DNA of 56,872 bases from Micromonospora globispora (GCF_003857015.1 NZ_QGGF01000693.1:1-56872); one strand, 5' to 3'; positions 1-9,286 are shown, numbered from the stretch's first letter. Translations and numbers: made by a program. Notes: a model not told the origin generated them from the sequence alone.

Positions 1-55
1 CTGCCACATCTACCGGGAAATGCCGCAGGTGGGGACGGTGGGCGGTCAGGGGGGG

Positions 56-1366
56 TCACCGCACCGACGGGCAGGTGCGCAACGCCTCGGGGATGAGGTC
101 GCCGTGCGCCTTCACCATCGCGTCGCACACGTCCCAGATGTCGTCGACCCGCAGGCTCGCCGAGGCGTTGGGGTCCATCATCACCGCCTGGCGGACCATC
201 CTCGCGTCGCCCTCGAGAGCCGCGCGGACGGTCAGCTCGGCCACCGCGAGGAACGACGTGTTGAGGGCCGCGCACTGTGGCGGCAGGGCGCCGACGTGGT
301 GCGGGTGCAGCCCCAGACCGTCCACGGTGGCGGGAACCTCCACGCCGGCACCCCGCGGCAGGTTCGTGATGAGATCCCGGTTGGCCACGTTCGCGTGGAT
401 GACGCGGGTCGTCCCGGTCACCATCGAGTGGATGACCTGCGGCGCGTATTCCGTCGCGCTGTGCTCCAACGGCACGACCTGCCCCGCCGCGAGGAGAGCG
501 CGGGTGCGCTCGTAGTCCGCGACGTTCTCCTCGCTGATGCCGATGTAGGCGTCGACGGGGATGCGCAGCCGCTCGATCTCCCGCTCGTCGTGCAGGTACC
601 ACGGGACGTACTCGGAGGAGTGCTCGCTGGTCTCCGTCGGGTAGTGACCCAGCCGGCGGTACATGTCCACGCGCACCCGCCGGCGCAGCTCCGGGTCGGC
701 GGCGATCCGCTCGTCTAGTCGCGGGTACAGGCTCTGGCCGTCGCGTTCCCAACGCAACAGCCACGCCTGATGGTTGACGCCGGCCGCCTGGTAGGTCGTT
801 CCCTCAAGGGGGACGCCGACGAGGTCGCACAGCCCGGCGACGGTCCAGTAGACGCTGTGGCACAGACCGACCGCCTTGAGCCGAGGCGCCACCTCCGCGA
901 GCCACCACACGTTCATGGCCATCGGGTTGGTGTAGTTGAGCAGCCACGCGTCCGGGCAGACCGCGGCCATGTCCTCGGCGATGCCCCGCAGCACCGGAAA
1001 GGTGCGCAGGGCCCGGAAGACGCCGCCGACCCCGAGCGTGTCCGCGATGGTCTGCCGGATCCCAAAGGACTTGGGCACCTCGAAGTCGACCCGGGTGGCA
1101 TCGATCCCGCCGACCTGGACCATGTTGATGACGAAGTCGGCGCCTTCCAGGGCCGTCCGCCGGTCCAGCGATGCGCTGATCGCCGGGTGGACACCCAACT
1201 GCTCGGCGGCCTGCCGGGCGATGCCCTCGGCCGTCTCCAGGCGGTCCGCGTCGATGTCGTGCAGCGCGATCCGTACGTCCGCCAGCTCGGGGTAGCCGAA
1301 GATGTCCGCGAGCAGTTGCCGGGTGAACACCACGCTGCCGGCACCGACAAAAGCAATTGTCGTCAT
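56..1366 (-). CDS. GH4 family NAD-dependent glycosidase, alpha-galactosidase (MelA)-like
   Basis: The 436-residue product is a cytosolic family 4 glycosidase. This family uses NAD+ and a divalent metal to hydrolyse glycosides by an oxidation-elimination mechanism. The N terminus shows the Rossmann motif FVGAGSVVFT (residues 6-15). NYTNP lies at 144-148, the metal-binding CHS at 169-171 and GVNHQAW near 196-202. The segment GHYPTETSEHSSEYVPW is typical of alpha-galactosidase-type members. It is the last gene of a minus-strand operon behind a binding protein and two permeases, so it probably hydrolyses the imported alpha-galactoside. The ATG at 1366 is preferred; an ATG three codons upstream is also possible. 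The exact substrate is inferred; other GH4 members act on alpha-glucosides or glucuronides. Confidence 0.85.
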   Translation of the reverse strand: MTTIAFVGAGSVVFTRQLLADIFGYPELADVRIALHDIDADRLETAEGIARQAAEQLGVHPAISASLDRRTALEGADFVINMVQVGGIDATRVDFEVPKSFGIRQTIADTLGVGGVFRALRTFPVLRGIAEDMAAVCPDAWLLNYTNPMAMNVWWLAEVAPRLKAVGLCHSVYWTVAGLCDLVGVPLEGTTYQAAGVNHQAWLLRWERDGQSLYPRLDERIAADPELRRRVRVDMYRRLGHYPTETSEHSSEYVPWYLHDEREIERLRIPVDAYIGISEENVADYERTRALLAAGQVVPLEHSATEYAPQVIHSMVTGTTRVIHANVANRDLITNLPRGAGVEVPATVDGLGLHPHHVGALPPQCAALNTSFLAVAELTVRAALEGDARMVRQAVMMDPNASASLRVDDIWDVCDAMVKAHGDLIPEALRTCPSVR

Positions 1367-1459
1367 ATGTCCCATCCCATTCGGATCGTCGTGTGATTCA
1401 CAGGCGGCCGTTCGCCGAGTCGGGGCCGGGGCCGAGGGCCGTGGACGCCCGGGCCGACC

Positions 1460-2305
1460 TCAGCCCTTGATCGCGCTGGACGTCAGCGACTGGATGAACG
1501 TCCGCTGCGCCGCGAGGAAGGCGATCAATACGGGCAGCACCGCGATGAGGTTCCCCGCCATGACCGCCGACCACTGGGTACGGTGCTGCCCCTGGAACGT
1601 GGCGAGCCCGAGCTGAAGGGTGTAGTTGTGGTCGTCGTTGATGGCGATCAGTGGCCACGCGAGGTCGTTCCAGGTGGTGAGGAAGGTCAGGACGGCCACC
1701 GTGCTCAGCGCCGGGCGCGCCATCGGCACGACCACGTGCCAGATCGTGCGTAGCCGCGAGCAGCCGTCGATCCACGCCGCCTCCTCGATCTCCCGAGGCA
1801 GCGACAGGAAGAACTGCCGGAACAGGAAGACGGCGAACGGCGTGACCAGCGACGGGACGATGAGCGCGCCCAGGGTGTCGACGAGTCCGAGTTTCTTCAT
1901 GATGAGGAACGTCGGAATCATCGTGATCTGGAACGGGATCACAAGTGTGCCGAGCATGAGGGTCAGCAGCAGCTTCGACCCGCCGAAGCGCAGCCGCGCG
2001 AAGGCGTAACCGCCGAGGATCCCGAAGAGCAGGTTCCCGATCACGACCACCAGGGCGACGATCGTGGAGTTGAGGAACCACCGCGGAAAGAGGGCGTTCT
2101 GCAGCACGTACCGGTAGCCGTCGAGGTGCAGCGAGTCCGGGATGATGGTCGGCGGGAACTTGTTGATCTGCGCGTTGGTCATGAACGAGCTGAGCACCAG
2201 CCACAGCAACGGCAACCCGAAGACCAGCGCGACCGGAGCCAGCACGAAATGCCACGGACTGAACGGCAGCCAACCCCGACGCTTACGGCCGGATACCGGA
2301 GTCAC
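1460..2305 (-). CDS. Sugar ABC transporter permease, MalG type (CUT1)
   Basis: This 281-residue inner-membrane protein has about six hydrophobic segments. Near residues 185-205 it carries the EAA loop EEAAWIDGCSRLRTIWHVVV, which docks the ATPase in binding-protein-dependent importers. The GTG start overlaps the TGA of the upstream permease, and GGAGG lies about 10 bases before it, so the two are translationally coupled. It pairs with the MalF-type permease and the upstream lipoprotein. No ATPase gene is in the operon. In actinomycetes such CUT1 systems commonly share one ATPase (MsiK), which is the likely arrangement here. Confidence 0.92.
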   Translation of the reverse strand: MTPVSGRKRRGWLPFSPWHFVLAPVALVFGLPLLWLVLSSFMTNAQINKFPPTIIPDSLHLDGYRYVLQNALFPRWFLNSTIVALVVVIGNLLFGILGGYAFARLRFGGSKLLLTLMLGTLVIPFQITMIPTFLIMKKLGLVDTLGALIVPSLVTPFAVFLFRQFFLSLPREIEEAAWIDGCSRLRTIWHVVVPMARPALSTVAVLTFLTTWNDLAWPLIAINDDHNYTLQLGLATFQGQHRTQWSAVMAGNLIAVLPVLIAFLAAQRTFIQSLTSSAIKG

Positions 2306-3243
2306 GACCGGCTCACCTCCTTGTCGTCACGGCGTTGGGCGAACCGGATACCGATGCTGAGCACCAGGAGGCCGAAGGCCAGCACGTAGGCGGCGGCTGC
2401 GGCGTAACCGGCGTTGAACACCTCGAACGCCTGTTGCCAGACGAAGAACACGACCACCGTAGTGGACTCCAGGGGGCCGCCCCGGGTGGTGACGAAGACC
2501 ATGTCGAAGACCTGGAGCGCCTGCAACGTCTCCCACACGACGAGGAACACGGTGACGGGCCGCAGCGCCGGCCAGATGATGTGCCGGAACGTCGCCACCC
2601 GTCCGGCGCCGTCGATCGCCGCCGCCTCGATCAGATCCTTCGAGATGTCCTGCAGGCCCGCCAGGTAGACAACCACGCAGAAGCCGACGCCGCTCCACAG
2701 GGCGATGAGGACCAGCAGGTACAGGGCCTGATGCTCATCGGCGAAGAATCCCTGCGTCGGGATGTGCAACCGGTGCAGGATGGCGTTGGCGAGCCCGAAG
2801 TGCGAGTCGAAGATGAACGAGAACAGGACGCCCTGTGCCGTGGCGGAAACGACGAACGGCACGAACACCAGCGTCCGGTAGAAGCCGATGAAACGGATTT
2901 CGCGGTTGAGCAGCAGCGCCAGGCCGAGCCCGGCCGCGATGGCCAACGGCACGAACAGCGCGGTGTACACCAGGGTGTGCACCACTGCGGCCCGGAAGCT
3001 CGGGTCCTGGCTGATCACCTCGTAGTTCTTCAGCCCGATCCACTGCGGGGGAGTGATCAGGTCGGAGCTCTGCATGGAGAGGACCAGCGACCACGCCATC
3101 GGCAGGATGCCGAGCCCCAGGATGATCAGCGCCGCCGGGGAGACGTACGCCCAGGCGGCGCCCGCCTCCCCGTGACCGCGCCTCCGCTTGATCCGCGGCT
3201 GCGGGCTGGCGACTGTGGGAGGCGGGACGACCGCCACTCTCAT
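2302..3243 (-). CDS. Sugar ABC transporter permease, MalF type (CUT1)
   Basis: The product has about 313 residues. A short basic N-terminal tail (IKRRRGHGEAG) precedes the membrane segments, and the ATPase-contact loop reads IEAAAIDGAGRVATFRHIIW. The reading frame stays open upstream to 3300, but that would overlap the binding-protein gene. The ATG at 3243 leaves a 19-base gap after its stop; a GTG at 3255 is an alternative. It forms a heterodimeric permease with the next gene. Family assignment is firm; the transported sugar is only inferred from the GH4 gene at the operon end. Confidence 0.9.
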   Translation of the reverse strand: MRVAVVPPPTVASPQPRIKRRRGHGEAGAAWAYVSPAALIILGLGILPMAWSLVLSMQSSDLITPPQWIGLKNYEVISQDPSFRAAVVHTLVYTALFVPLAIAAGLGLALLLNREIRFIGFYRTLVFVPFVVSATAQGVLFSFIFDSHFGLANAILHRLHIPTQGFFADEHQALYLLVLIALWSGVGFCVVVYLAGLQDISKDLIEAAAIDGAGRVATFRHIIWPALRPVTVFLVVWETLQALQVFDMVFVTTRGGPLESTTVVVFFVWQQAFEVFNAGYAAAAAYVLAFGLLVLSIGIRFAQRRDDKEVSRS

Positions 3244-3262
3244 TCGGGTGCTCACGCGCGCC

Positions 3263-4597
3263 CTACCCGGTGACCAGCGCGGCGTTGGCGGCCCGGGCAA
3301 CCTCCTGCAGCGCGGTCTCCGGGGTGTCCTTGTTCAGGAGCATCTTGACGATCGCCTGGCCCAGCGGCTGCGAGATGCGCGGGTAGGCGCGGACCGTGGG
3401 GCGGGTCTTGGCGTACTGCAGCGCGTCGGAGAAGACGTCCAGCCCGACCGTGGAGCTCACGTGCTGCTTCCACTCGGCGGATTCAGCTGTGCTCTTGCGC
3501 AGCGGCAGGCTGCCCGCCTGGGTGGCCCACTGCACGTCCTGCTCAGCGTCGGTGAGGAACTGCAGGAACTGCACGGCCGCCTTGATCTTGGCCGACCCGT
3601 TGTCGAAGACGGTCCAGGTGTCCGGCCCGGCGATCGTCATCCGCTTGCCGGAGAAGCTGGGCAGCGGCACCACGCCGTACTCGGTCTTGGCGTCGACGAA
3701 GGCCGGCAGCTCCCACGGACCCGTGGCCACCATCGCCATCTTGCCGCTGTTGAAGATCTGGTACATGGTCTCGCTGCCGGGCTTGGTGTCGGCGTACACC
3801 GACTTGTCCGCACCGAGCTGGTGGATGATCTGCAGGGCCTTCAGGCCCGAGTCGTTGTCGAAGCCGATCTTCTTGCCCGAGTCGTCCACGATCGAGCCGC
3901 CCAGGTCCCAGATCATGGGGTAGATGCGCCAGACGCAGTCCTCGTCGCCGACCGCCGGCCAGCCGGTGCCGAACCGTCCCTTCGCCGGGTCGGTCAGCCG
4001 CTTCGCCAGGGCGACGAAGTCGTCCCAGGTCCAGTCGCCCGTCGGCTCGGGCACCCCGGCCTCCCGGAAGACCTTCTTGTTGTAGGCGACGCAGAGGTTG
4101 TCGACCAGAGCGGGGAAGCCGCGCACCTTCCCGTCGACCGTCACCGCCTCGCGGGCGGCCGGGTAGAAGTCGTCCCACTTCACCTCGGGCTTGGTCACGT
4201 ACGGCTGCAGGTTGGCGACCTTCGGGCTGCGGGCGACGTTGGCGATGTCCGGGCCGAAGATGTAGGCGATGTCCGGGTAGTGACCGGAGGACAGTGCGGT
4301 GGTGATCTTCTGGAGCATGCTGTCGGCCAGCACGCCGCCGCTGCTCGCGTCTACCTTGATCTTCGGGTACTTGGCCTGGAACGCCGTGACGATCTTGTCG
4401 ATCGTCGCCTTGGCCTCGTCGGCCTGGCCGTGCCACATGGTGATGGTGACAGTGCCGTCCGCGCTCTCGCCGGTGTCACTGTCCGAACCGCAGGCGCTCA
4501 GCAGCGGCCCCATGCCCGCCAGTGTGGCCAGGCCCAGACCAGTGCGGAGGAAATCGCGCCGGGTCGGCGTACGTCCAGACGGCTCTTGTGCGGTCAA
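3263..4597 (-). CDS. Extracellular sugar-binding lipoprotein, probable Tat substrate (CUT1)
   Basis: This 444-residue solute-binding protein captures the sugar outside the membrane. The N terminus carries TRRDFLRTGLG (twin Arg at 13-14), followed by a hydrophobic stretch and the lipobox LSAC with Cys36. It is therefore probably exported folded by Tat and then lipid-anchored. The chosen start is TTG at 4597 because AAGGGGAG lies six bases upstream. A longer frame to 4741 adds 48 residues without a signal character. Motifs such as GMGPLLSAC and GTVTITMWHGQ are typical of the family 1 binding proteins. It is first in the operon with two permeases and a GH4 glycosidase. Confidence 0.9.
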   Translation of the reverse strand: MTAQEPSGRTPTRRDFLRTGLGLATLAGMGPLLSACGSDSDTGESADGTVTITMWHGQADEAKATIDKIVTAFQAKYPKIKVDASSGGVLADSMLQKITTALSSGHYPDIAYIFGPDIANVARSPKVANLQPYVTKPEVKWDDFYPAAREAVTVDGKVRGFPALVDNLCVAYNKKVFREAGVPEPTGDWTWDDFVALAKRLTDPAKGRFGTGWPAVGDEDCVWRIYPMIWDLGGSIVDDSGKKIGFDNDSGLKALQIIHQLGADKSVYADTKPGSETMYQIFNSGKMAMVATGPWELPAFVDAKTEYGVVPLPSFSGKRMTIAGPDTWTVFDNGSAKIKAAVQFLQFLTDAEQDVQWATQAGSLPLRKSTAESAEWKQHVSSTVGLDVFSDALQYAKTRPTVRAYPRISQPLGQAIVKMLLNKDTPETALQEVARAANAALVTG

Positions 4598-4988
4598 TGG
4601 AGTCTCCCCTTCTGATGCTGCAGCGTGACGGCTGGTCGCGGAGACAGGGACCTTCGCCCGCCTGCCACGGCTGCAAAGCGGTTCGGGTATGAGAAGTCGG
4701 TGATCGGGTGGCGGCCGAGAGGCCGCGGCCCGCTGCGGCATCTTGTTCCGTATTTCGAACGACGTCCGGTATAGCGTGCTCGGAATCTAACGGCCGCTTT
4801 CGGCGGGTGTCAATGACCTCTGCTCAAAACGTGACCGCCGCTGTCCGACGTGCACGAACGAGCGCGTTTAAACCGCGTCGCGGCCGTTATGGCGAGCACC
4901 ATTGCGCGATTCGCCCCCTGAGACGAGCCCGAGTGGGCAAATCCGCGCAGTACTTGAGCACCCGCGCGCGCACTGACATGCTAGGCCC
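4598..4988. promoter_or_regulatory. Divergent intergenic region with two palindromic cores
   Basis: This 391-base gap separates the minus-strand sugar operon from the plus-strand kinase and should hold both promoters. I see TTCGAA at 4754-4759 inside a spaced pair TTCCG (4746-4750) / CGGAA (4781-4785). There is also a perfect GTTTAAAC at 4866-4873 inside CGCGTTTAAACCGCG. Palindromes of this kind are common LacI-family operators in front of actinobacterial CUT1 operons. No intact LacI gene lies next to it. No coding sequence was recognised here. Confidence 0.4.
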
Positions 4989-6017
4989 GTGCACGACATT
5001 CCGGTACCCCTCCCGCCCCCGGCGCCGGCCCCGCGCCGCCCGCTCGACCTGCTCGTCGTCGGCGATGCCAACCCCGACCTGATCCTGCACGGGGGTGACG
5101 TGGAACCGGCGTTCGGCCAGCACGAGCGGATCGTCGAGCACGGCACCCTGGTGCTCGGCGGTTCCGGGGCGATCACCGCGGTCGGCGCCGCCCGGCTCGG
5201 CCTGCGTACGGCGATGGCCGGTGCCGTCGGCGACGACCTTCTCGGCCGGTTCGTGCTCGGCGAGTTGGCCGACGCGGGTGTGGAAACCGCGCCGGTGCGC
5301 GTGCTCGGCGACGTCCCCACCGGGATCAGCGTGGCCCTGGCCCGCCCCGACGACCGTGCGATCCTCACCGCCCGCGGTGCGCTCGCGGCCTTCGATCCGG
5401 CCGACGTCCCCGACGACCTGCTGCGCCGGACCCGCCACGTGCACATCGCCTCGCCGTTCCTCCAGCCCCGGCTGCGCGCGGGGCTGACCGACCTGATCGC
5501 CCGCGTCCATGCCGCCGGCGCGACCGTGTCGCTGGACACCGGGTGGGACCCGGAGCAACGGTGGTCGACGGTGGCTACCGCCGTGCCCATGGTGGATGTG
5601 CTGCTGCCCAACCGTCAGGAGGCGGCCCGGCTGGCGACCGCGCTGCCGGCGGTCAACCCTCGCCCCGGCACACCGGTACCGGACGCTCCGCCGGCCGACG
5701 ACCAGCTGGCCGCGGCGCTGCTGATCGCCGGCCACGGGCCGCTGGTGGTCGTCAAGAGCGGCGCGGAGGGTGCGGCTGCGGTCCACGGCGGGACGGTGGT
5801 CCAGGGCGCGGCCCGTCGCGTCGATGCGGTGGATGCGACCGGCGCCGGTGACTCCTTCGATGCCGGTTTCCTCGCCGGCTGGCTCGACGGTGCGGATCTC
5901 TCCGCTGCGGTCGCCCTCGGCTGCGCCTGCGGGGCCCTGTCGACCCGGTACGCCGGAGGCACCGGCGGGCAGCCGAACCGCACGGAGGCCGAGGCCTTTC
6001 TGGCGGTGGGCGCATGA
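4989..6017 (+). CDS. PfkB/ribokinase-family carbohydrate kinase
   Basis: The 342-residue protein is an ATP-dependent sugar or nucleoside kinase of the ribokinase fold. It has the N-terminal LLVVGDANPDLIL strand, a Gly-rich segment LVLGGSGAITAVGAARLG at about 55-72 and the anion-hole/catalytic signature DATGAGDSFDAGF at about 279-291, with the catalytic Asp intact. The GTG start at 4989 has no strong ribosome site and sits close to the promoter region. The next gene starts 28 bases downstream and is probably co-transcribed. The substrate cannot be read from sequence. The pairing with a D-amino-acid-type PLP enzyme resembles actinomycete clusters of unclear function. Confidence 0.88.
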   Translation: MHDIPVPLPPPAPAPRRPLDLLVVGDANPDLILHGGDVEPAFGQHERIVEHGTLVLGGSGAITAVGAARLGLRTAMAGAVGDDLLGRFVLGELADAGVETAPVRVLGDVPTGISVALARPDDRAILTARGALAAFDPADVPDDLLRRTRHVHIASPFLQPRLRAGLTDLIARVHAAGATVSLDTGWDPEQRWSTVATAVPMVDVLLPNRQEAARLATALPAVNPRPGTPVPDAPPADDQLAAALLIAGHGPLVVVKSGAEGAAAVHGGTVVQGAARRVDAVDATGAGDSFDAGFLAGWLDGADLSAAVALGCACGALSTRYAGGTGGQPNRTEAEAFLAVGA

Positions 6018-6045
6018 GATTTCCTTCGACCGTCCGGGAGGCCCG

Positions 6046-7326
6046 ATGAACGACCAGGCGCTGCGGCGACTGGGCGACACGCGGATCGGGCCGGACACCA
6101 AGGGGATGCCGGTCGACGCGATCGGCGGCACGGTCGCCGAGCTGGTGGCGGCGCGCCGGCCGCTGTTCGGCGGTGGCTTCACCGCGCCGGTCATGGTGCT
6201 GCACGCCGAGGCGCTGGAGCACAACCTGGCCCTGATGGCCCGTTACTGCCGCGACAGCGGCGTCGAGTTGGCGCCGCATGGCAAGACCACCCTGGCGCCG
6301 CAGCTGTTCGCCCGCCAACTGTCCCAGGGCGCGCACGGGATCACCGCCGCGACCGGCTCGCAGCTGCGCCTGTACCGGGCGTTCGGGGTGCCCCGGGTGC
6401 TGCTGGCCAACCAGCTGGTGGACCGGGCGACCCTTGCCTGGCTGCGCACCGAGCTGGAAACCACGTCCGACTTCGAAGTCATCTGCTACGTCGACTCGCC
6501 GGCCACGGTCGCCCTGCTCGCCGACGAGTTCGCCGGGGCGCCCCCCGGTGGCCGGCTGCCGGTGCTCATCGAGGTCGGCCACCCCGGCGGGCGGACCGGG
6601 TGCCGCACCCTCGCCCAGGTGGAGCAGGTGGCGACCGCCGTGGCGGCGGCGCCCGGACTCCGGCTGGCCGGCGTGGCGGCGTTCGAGGGCACCATCGGAC
6701 CGCCGGGCCAGCCGGGCGTGCGCGAGCGGGTGCGGGACTTCCTCACCGACGTCAGGCACGCGGGAGAGTGGCTGGTCAGGCGGGGCCTGGTGCCGGACGG
6801 GCTGATGCTGTCGGCCGGCGGGAGCGCCTACTTCGACCTGGTGGTGGCGGCGTTCCGCGACGGCTGGCCGAGCGAGCAGCCGGTGCAGGTCGTCCTGCGC
6901 AGCGGCTGCTACGCGGTACACGAGACGGGTCCGCCCGCGGACGGCACACCCTTCGTGCTCTCGCCGTACCGGGGCGAATCGCTACGCCCGGCGCTCGAAC
7001 TGTGGGGGCAGGTGCTGTCCCGGCCCGGGCCGGAGCTGGCGGTGCTCGGCTTCGGTAAGCGCGACGCGTCGTTCGACACGGCGATGCCCACACCCGTACG
7101 CCTGCGCCGCGCGGACGCCACGACGGCGCAGCCCTTCACCGGCGCCCGGATCGAGGGGCTGAACGACCAGCACGCCTACCTGCGGCTGCCGGCCGGCCAC
7201 CGGCTTGAGGTGGGGGACTGGGTCGGCTGCGGCCTCGCGCACCCGTGCACCGCGTTCGACAAGTGGCGCCTGATCCCGGTGGTCGTCGACGACGTGGTGG
7301 TCGACTGCGTTCACACCTTCTTCTGA
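6046..7326 (+). CDS. PLP fold-III enzyme, alanine racemase-N / DSD1-like (amino acid deaminase or D-threonine aldolase type)
   Basis: The product has 426 residues. The N-terminal barrel has APHGKTTLAPQLF at about residues 78-90, where the Lys should bind pyridoxal phosphate. The C-terminal domain ends with GLAHPCTAFDKW, whose His and Cys match the zinc ligands of D-serine dehydratase-like proteins. The predicted reaction is on a D-hydroxy amino acid (dehydration or aldol cleavage). The start at 6046 follows GGGAGG by five bases; the frame is open far upstream but lies inside the kinase gene. It probably forms a two-gene operon with the PfkB kinase and ends just before a hairpin terminator. 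Confidence 0.82.
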   Translation: MNDQALRRLGDTRIGPDTKGMPVDAIGGTVAELVAARRPLFGGGFTAPVMVLHAEALEHNLALMARYCRDSGVELAPHGKTTLAPQLFARQLSQGAHGITAATGSQLRLYRAFGVPRVLLANQLVDRATLAWLRTELETTSDFEVICYVDSPATVALLADEFAGAPPGGRLPVLIEVGHPGGRTGCRTLAQVEQVATAVAAAPGLRLAGVAAFEGTIGPPGQPGVRERVRDFLTDVRHAGEWLVRRGLVPDGLMLSAGGSAYFDLVVAAFRDGWPSEQPVQVVLRSGCYAVHETGPPADGTPFVLSPYRGESLRPALELWGQVLSRPGPELAVLGFGKRDASFDTAMPTPVRLRRADATTAQPFTGARIEGLNDQHAYLRLPAGHRLEVGDWVGCGLAHPCTAFDKWRLIPVVVDDVVVDCVHTFF

Positions 7327-7330
7327 CGCG

Positions 7331-7390
7331 CGGGCACGAGCGGCGGCCGGCTCCGTTCCAGCGGATGCCGGCCGCGTCCGCTCGTGCCCG
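7331..7390. terminator. Bidirectional hairpin terminator between convergent genes
   Basis: A perfect 13-base stem pairs 7331-7343 (CGGGCACGAGCGG) with 7378-7390. It continues inward with GGCCGGC (7345-7351) pairing GCCGGCC (7367-7373). It lies exactly between the stop codons of two convergent genes. There is no U tract, which is usual for terminators in high-GC actinomycetes. Confidence 0.75.
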
Positions 7391-7420
7391 AACGTCCTAC
7401 CGGGCGGGCACGCGGCCGCC

Positions 7421-8314
7421 CTAGGCGGGGAGGGCGGCGTCGTCCAGGATCACCGCGCGGGTCAGGTTGTGCGGGGTGTCCGGGTCGAGCCCACGGGACT
7501 TCGCCAGCGCGACCGCCACCCGCTGCGCCACCACGAGCGACGCCAGCGGGTCCAGCGGCAGATCCACCACGGTGGCGCCGACCGAGCGGACCTGGTCGGC
7601 CAGCGCGGGATCCAACGGACCGAAGGACCACACCACGGTGCCCGGGCCGGACACGCTGATCGGCCCGTGCCGGTACTCCAGCGCCGGGTACGCCTCCGTC
7701 CACGCCTGAGCCGCCTCACGGAGCTTCAGCGCCGCCTCGTGGGCGAGCCCCACGGTCCAGCCACGGCCCACGAAGGTCCACTGCGAGATCGCTGTCGGGT
7801 CGACGGGGAGGTCGACCGCCAGGGCCCGCTCCGCGTCCGCCGCCGATTCGGCCGTGTCCTCACCCGCGGCGGCACGGAGCAGGGTGAGCGCGGTCGTGGC
7901 GAAGCGGGTCTGCACCACCGAGCGCTCGTCGGCGAAGACCAGCGGCACCACCCCGTCCGCCGCAGCCGCGACCGGCCCGTCCGGTAGGGCGGTCAGCACC
8001 ACCGAGCGAGCGGCCGGCGCGCGGCGCAGCACGTGGGCGATCTCCGACGTGGTACCGGAGCGGGAGATGGCCACCAGCACGTCGTAGCGCCGCCCGCTGG
8101 GCAGTTCGGAGGCCGGGAACGCGTCGGTGCGTCCGTGTCCGGCCCCCTCGCGCAGCGCCGCGGCGGCCTGCGCCATGTACAGGGAGGTGCCGCAACCGAC
8201 GATGCACACCTCCTCGCCTCGGCCGGGCAGGAGGCCGGCGACGCTGGCTGCGAGGGCGGTCGCCCGCCGCCACATGTCGGGTTGGGTAGCGATCTCATCC
8301 GCGGTCATGCTCAT
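7421..8314 (-). CDS. SIS-domain sugar-phosphate isomerase/deaminase (AgaS-like)
   Basis: This 297-residue protein has two SIS domains. The first shows VGCGTSLYMAQAAA and the phosphate-binding loop ISRSGTTSEIAHV (about 100-112). The second has GRGWTVGLAHEAALKLREAAQ and the GlmS/AgaS-type EYRHGPISV. It should isomerise or deaminate an aldose/ketose 6-phosphate. The neighbouring regulator, kinase and class II aldolase suggest galactosamine-6-phosphate to tagatose-6-phosphate as a plausible reaction. The start is ATG at 8314; an in-frame ATG at 8308 is equally possible. The gene is transcribed divergently from the DeoR gene across a repeat-rich 120-base region. The frame is open to 9331, but only through the antisense of the regulator. 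Confidence 0.85.
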   Translation of the reverse strand: MSMTADEIATQPDMWRRATALAASVAGLLPGRGEEVCIVGCGTSLYMAQAAAALREGAGHGRTDAFPASELPSGRRYDVLVAISRSGTTSEIAHVLRRAPAARSVVLTALPDGPVAAAADGVVPLVFADERSVVQTRFATTALTLLRAAAGEDTAESAADAERALAVDLPVDPTAISQWTFVGRGWTVGLAHEAALKLREAAQAWTEAYPALEYRHGPISVSGPGTVVWSFGPLDPALADQVRSVGATVVDLPLDPLASLVVAQRVAVALAKSRGLDPDTPHNLTRAVILDDAALPA

Positions 8315-8386
8315 CGCTGGATGCTCGCGCGCGGGTTTTCCCTCTGTCAAGCAGGGCCGGTCATCGCCGATCACGAGATGGGCAAC

Positions 8387-8420
8387 AGTGTGCACGCGCT
8401 TGCGCACGATTGTGCAAGCT
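8387..8420. promoter_or_regulatory. Candidate DeoR operator: repeated TGTGC/TGCGC elements
   Basis: Between the divergent SIS and DeoR genes the sequence holds three close copies of a related element: TGTGCACGC, TTGCGCACGA and TTGTGCAAGC. A further TGTGC is at the DeoR start codon. Spaced short repeats in a divergent gap are typical of DeoR-family operators. The assignment rests on position and repetition only. Confidence 0.45.
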
Positions 8421-8434
8421 GAGATGCTGCCACT

Positions 8435-9286
8435 GTGCATTCCTCCGCCCGCAACCGATCCGGTGAGGCGACCGCCCCAATGACGACGGCAGGCCAAGAA
8501 ACTCCACCGAACGGGGACGCCGCCGCACGCCGCCGGCACCGAGCCGATCGCTTCGGCCGGATCCTGCAACTGCTCGGCGAGAAGGGCAGCGTCGACGTCG
8601 CCGACCTCGCCCTCGACCTCGGCGTCAGCGAGGCCACGGTGCGGCGGGACCTGCGCGCGCTGGCCAACCAGCGGCTGCTCGAACGCGCGCACGGGGGCGC
8701 GGTCTCCGGCGCGACGGAGTTGCCGGTGCGGTACCGGAGCGGCCACGCTCACGCGGAGAAGCTGCGCATCGCGCGCGCAGCGGCCGAACGCGTGGCGGAG
8801 GGCGACGTCGTGGCGCTCACCGGCGGCACCACGACCCTGGAGGTCGCCCGCTGCCTGGCGTACCGCGGTGAGGTGTCGGTGGTGACGAACGCGCTGAACA
8901 TCGGGGCGGAACTCGCGGTCCGGCCGAACGTGAAGCTCATCATGACCGGCGGCGTCGCCCGTGGCGTCTCCTACGAACTCGTCGGACCCCTGGCCGACGC
9001 GACGCTGGACAAGATAAACATCGACATCGCCTTCGTCGGCGTTGACGGGATCGAGCGCAACGCCGGCCTGACCACACAGAACGAGACTGAGGCAGCCACC
9101 AACCGGGTCCTGATCGAACGCAGCCGCAAGGCGATCGTGGTGGCCGACTCCAGCAAGCTCGGCCGGGTCGTGTTCGCCGGCATCGCCCCGGTGTCCGCGA
9201 TCAGCGAACTCATCACCGATGCCGGGGCGGACCCCGCGGAAGTGGACCGGTTGCGGACGGCCGGCCTCACCGTCACGGTCGTCTGA
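8435..9286 (+). CDS. DeoR/GlpR-family transcriptional regulator (AgaR-like)
   Basis: The product has 283 residues from the GTG at 8435; an ATG at 8480 would give 268. An N-terminal DeoR helix-turn-helix (VADLALDLGVSEATVRRDLR, about 47-66) is followed by a DeoR sensor domain with VALTGGTTTLEVARCL and ADSSKLGRVVF, which binds a sugar phosphate. Such regulators usually repress and are released by a phosphorylated intermediate. It lies between the divergent SIS gene and the kinase-aldolase pair, so it probably controls both. It is named AgaR-like from context; the ligand is unknown. Confidence 0.88.
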   Translation: MHSSARNRSGEATAPMTTAGQETPPNGDAAARRRHRADRFGRILQLLGEKGSVDVADLALDLGVSEATVRRDLRALANQRLLERAHGGAVSGATELPVRYRSGHAHAEKLRIARAAAERVAEGDVVALTGGTTTLEVARCLAYRGEVSVVTNALNIGAELAVRPNVKLIMTGGVARGVSYELVGPLADATLDKINIDIAFVGVDGIERNAGLTTQNETEAATNRVLIERSRKAIVVADSSKLGRVVFAGIAPVSAISELITDAGADPAEVDRLRTAGLTVTVV

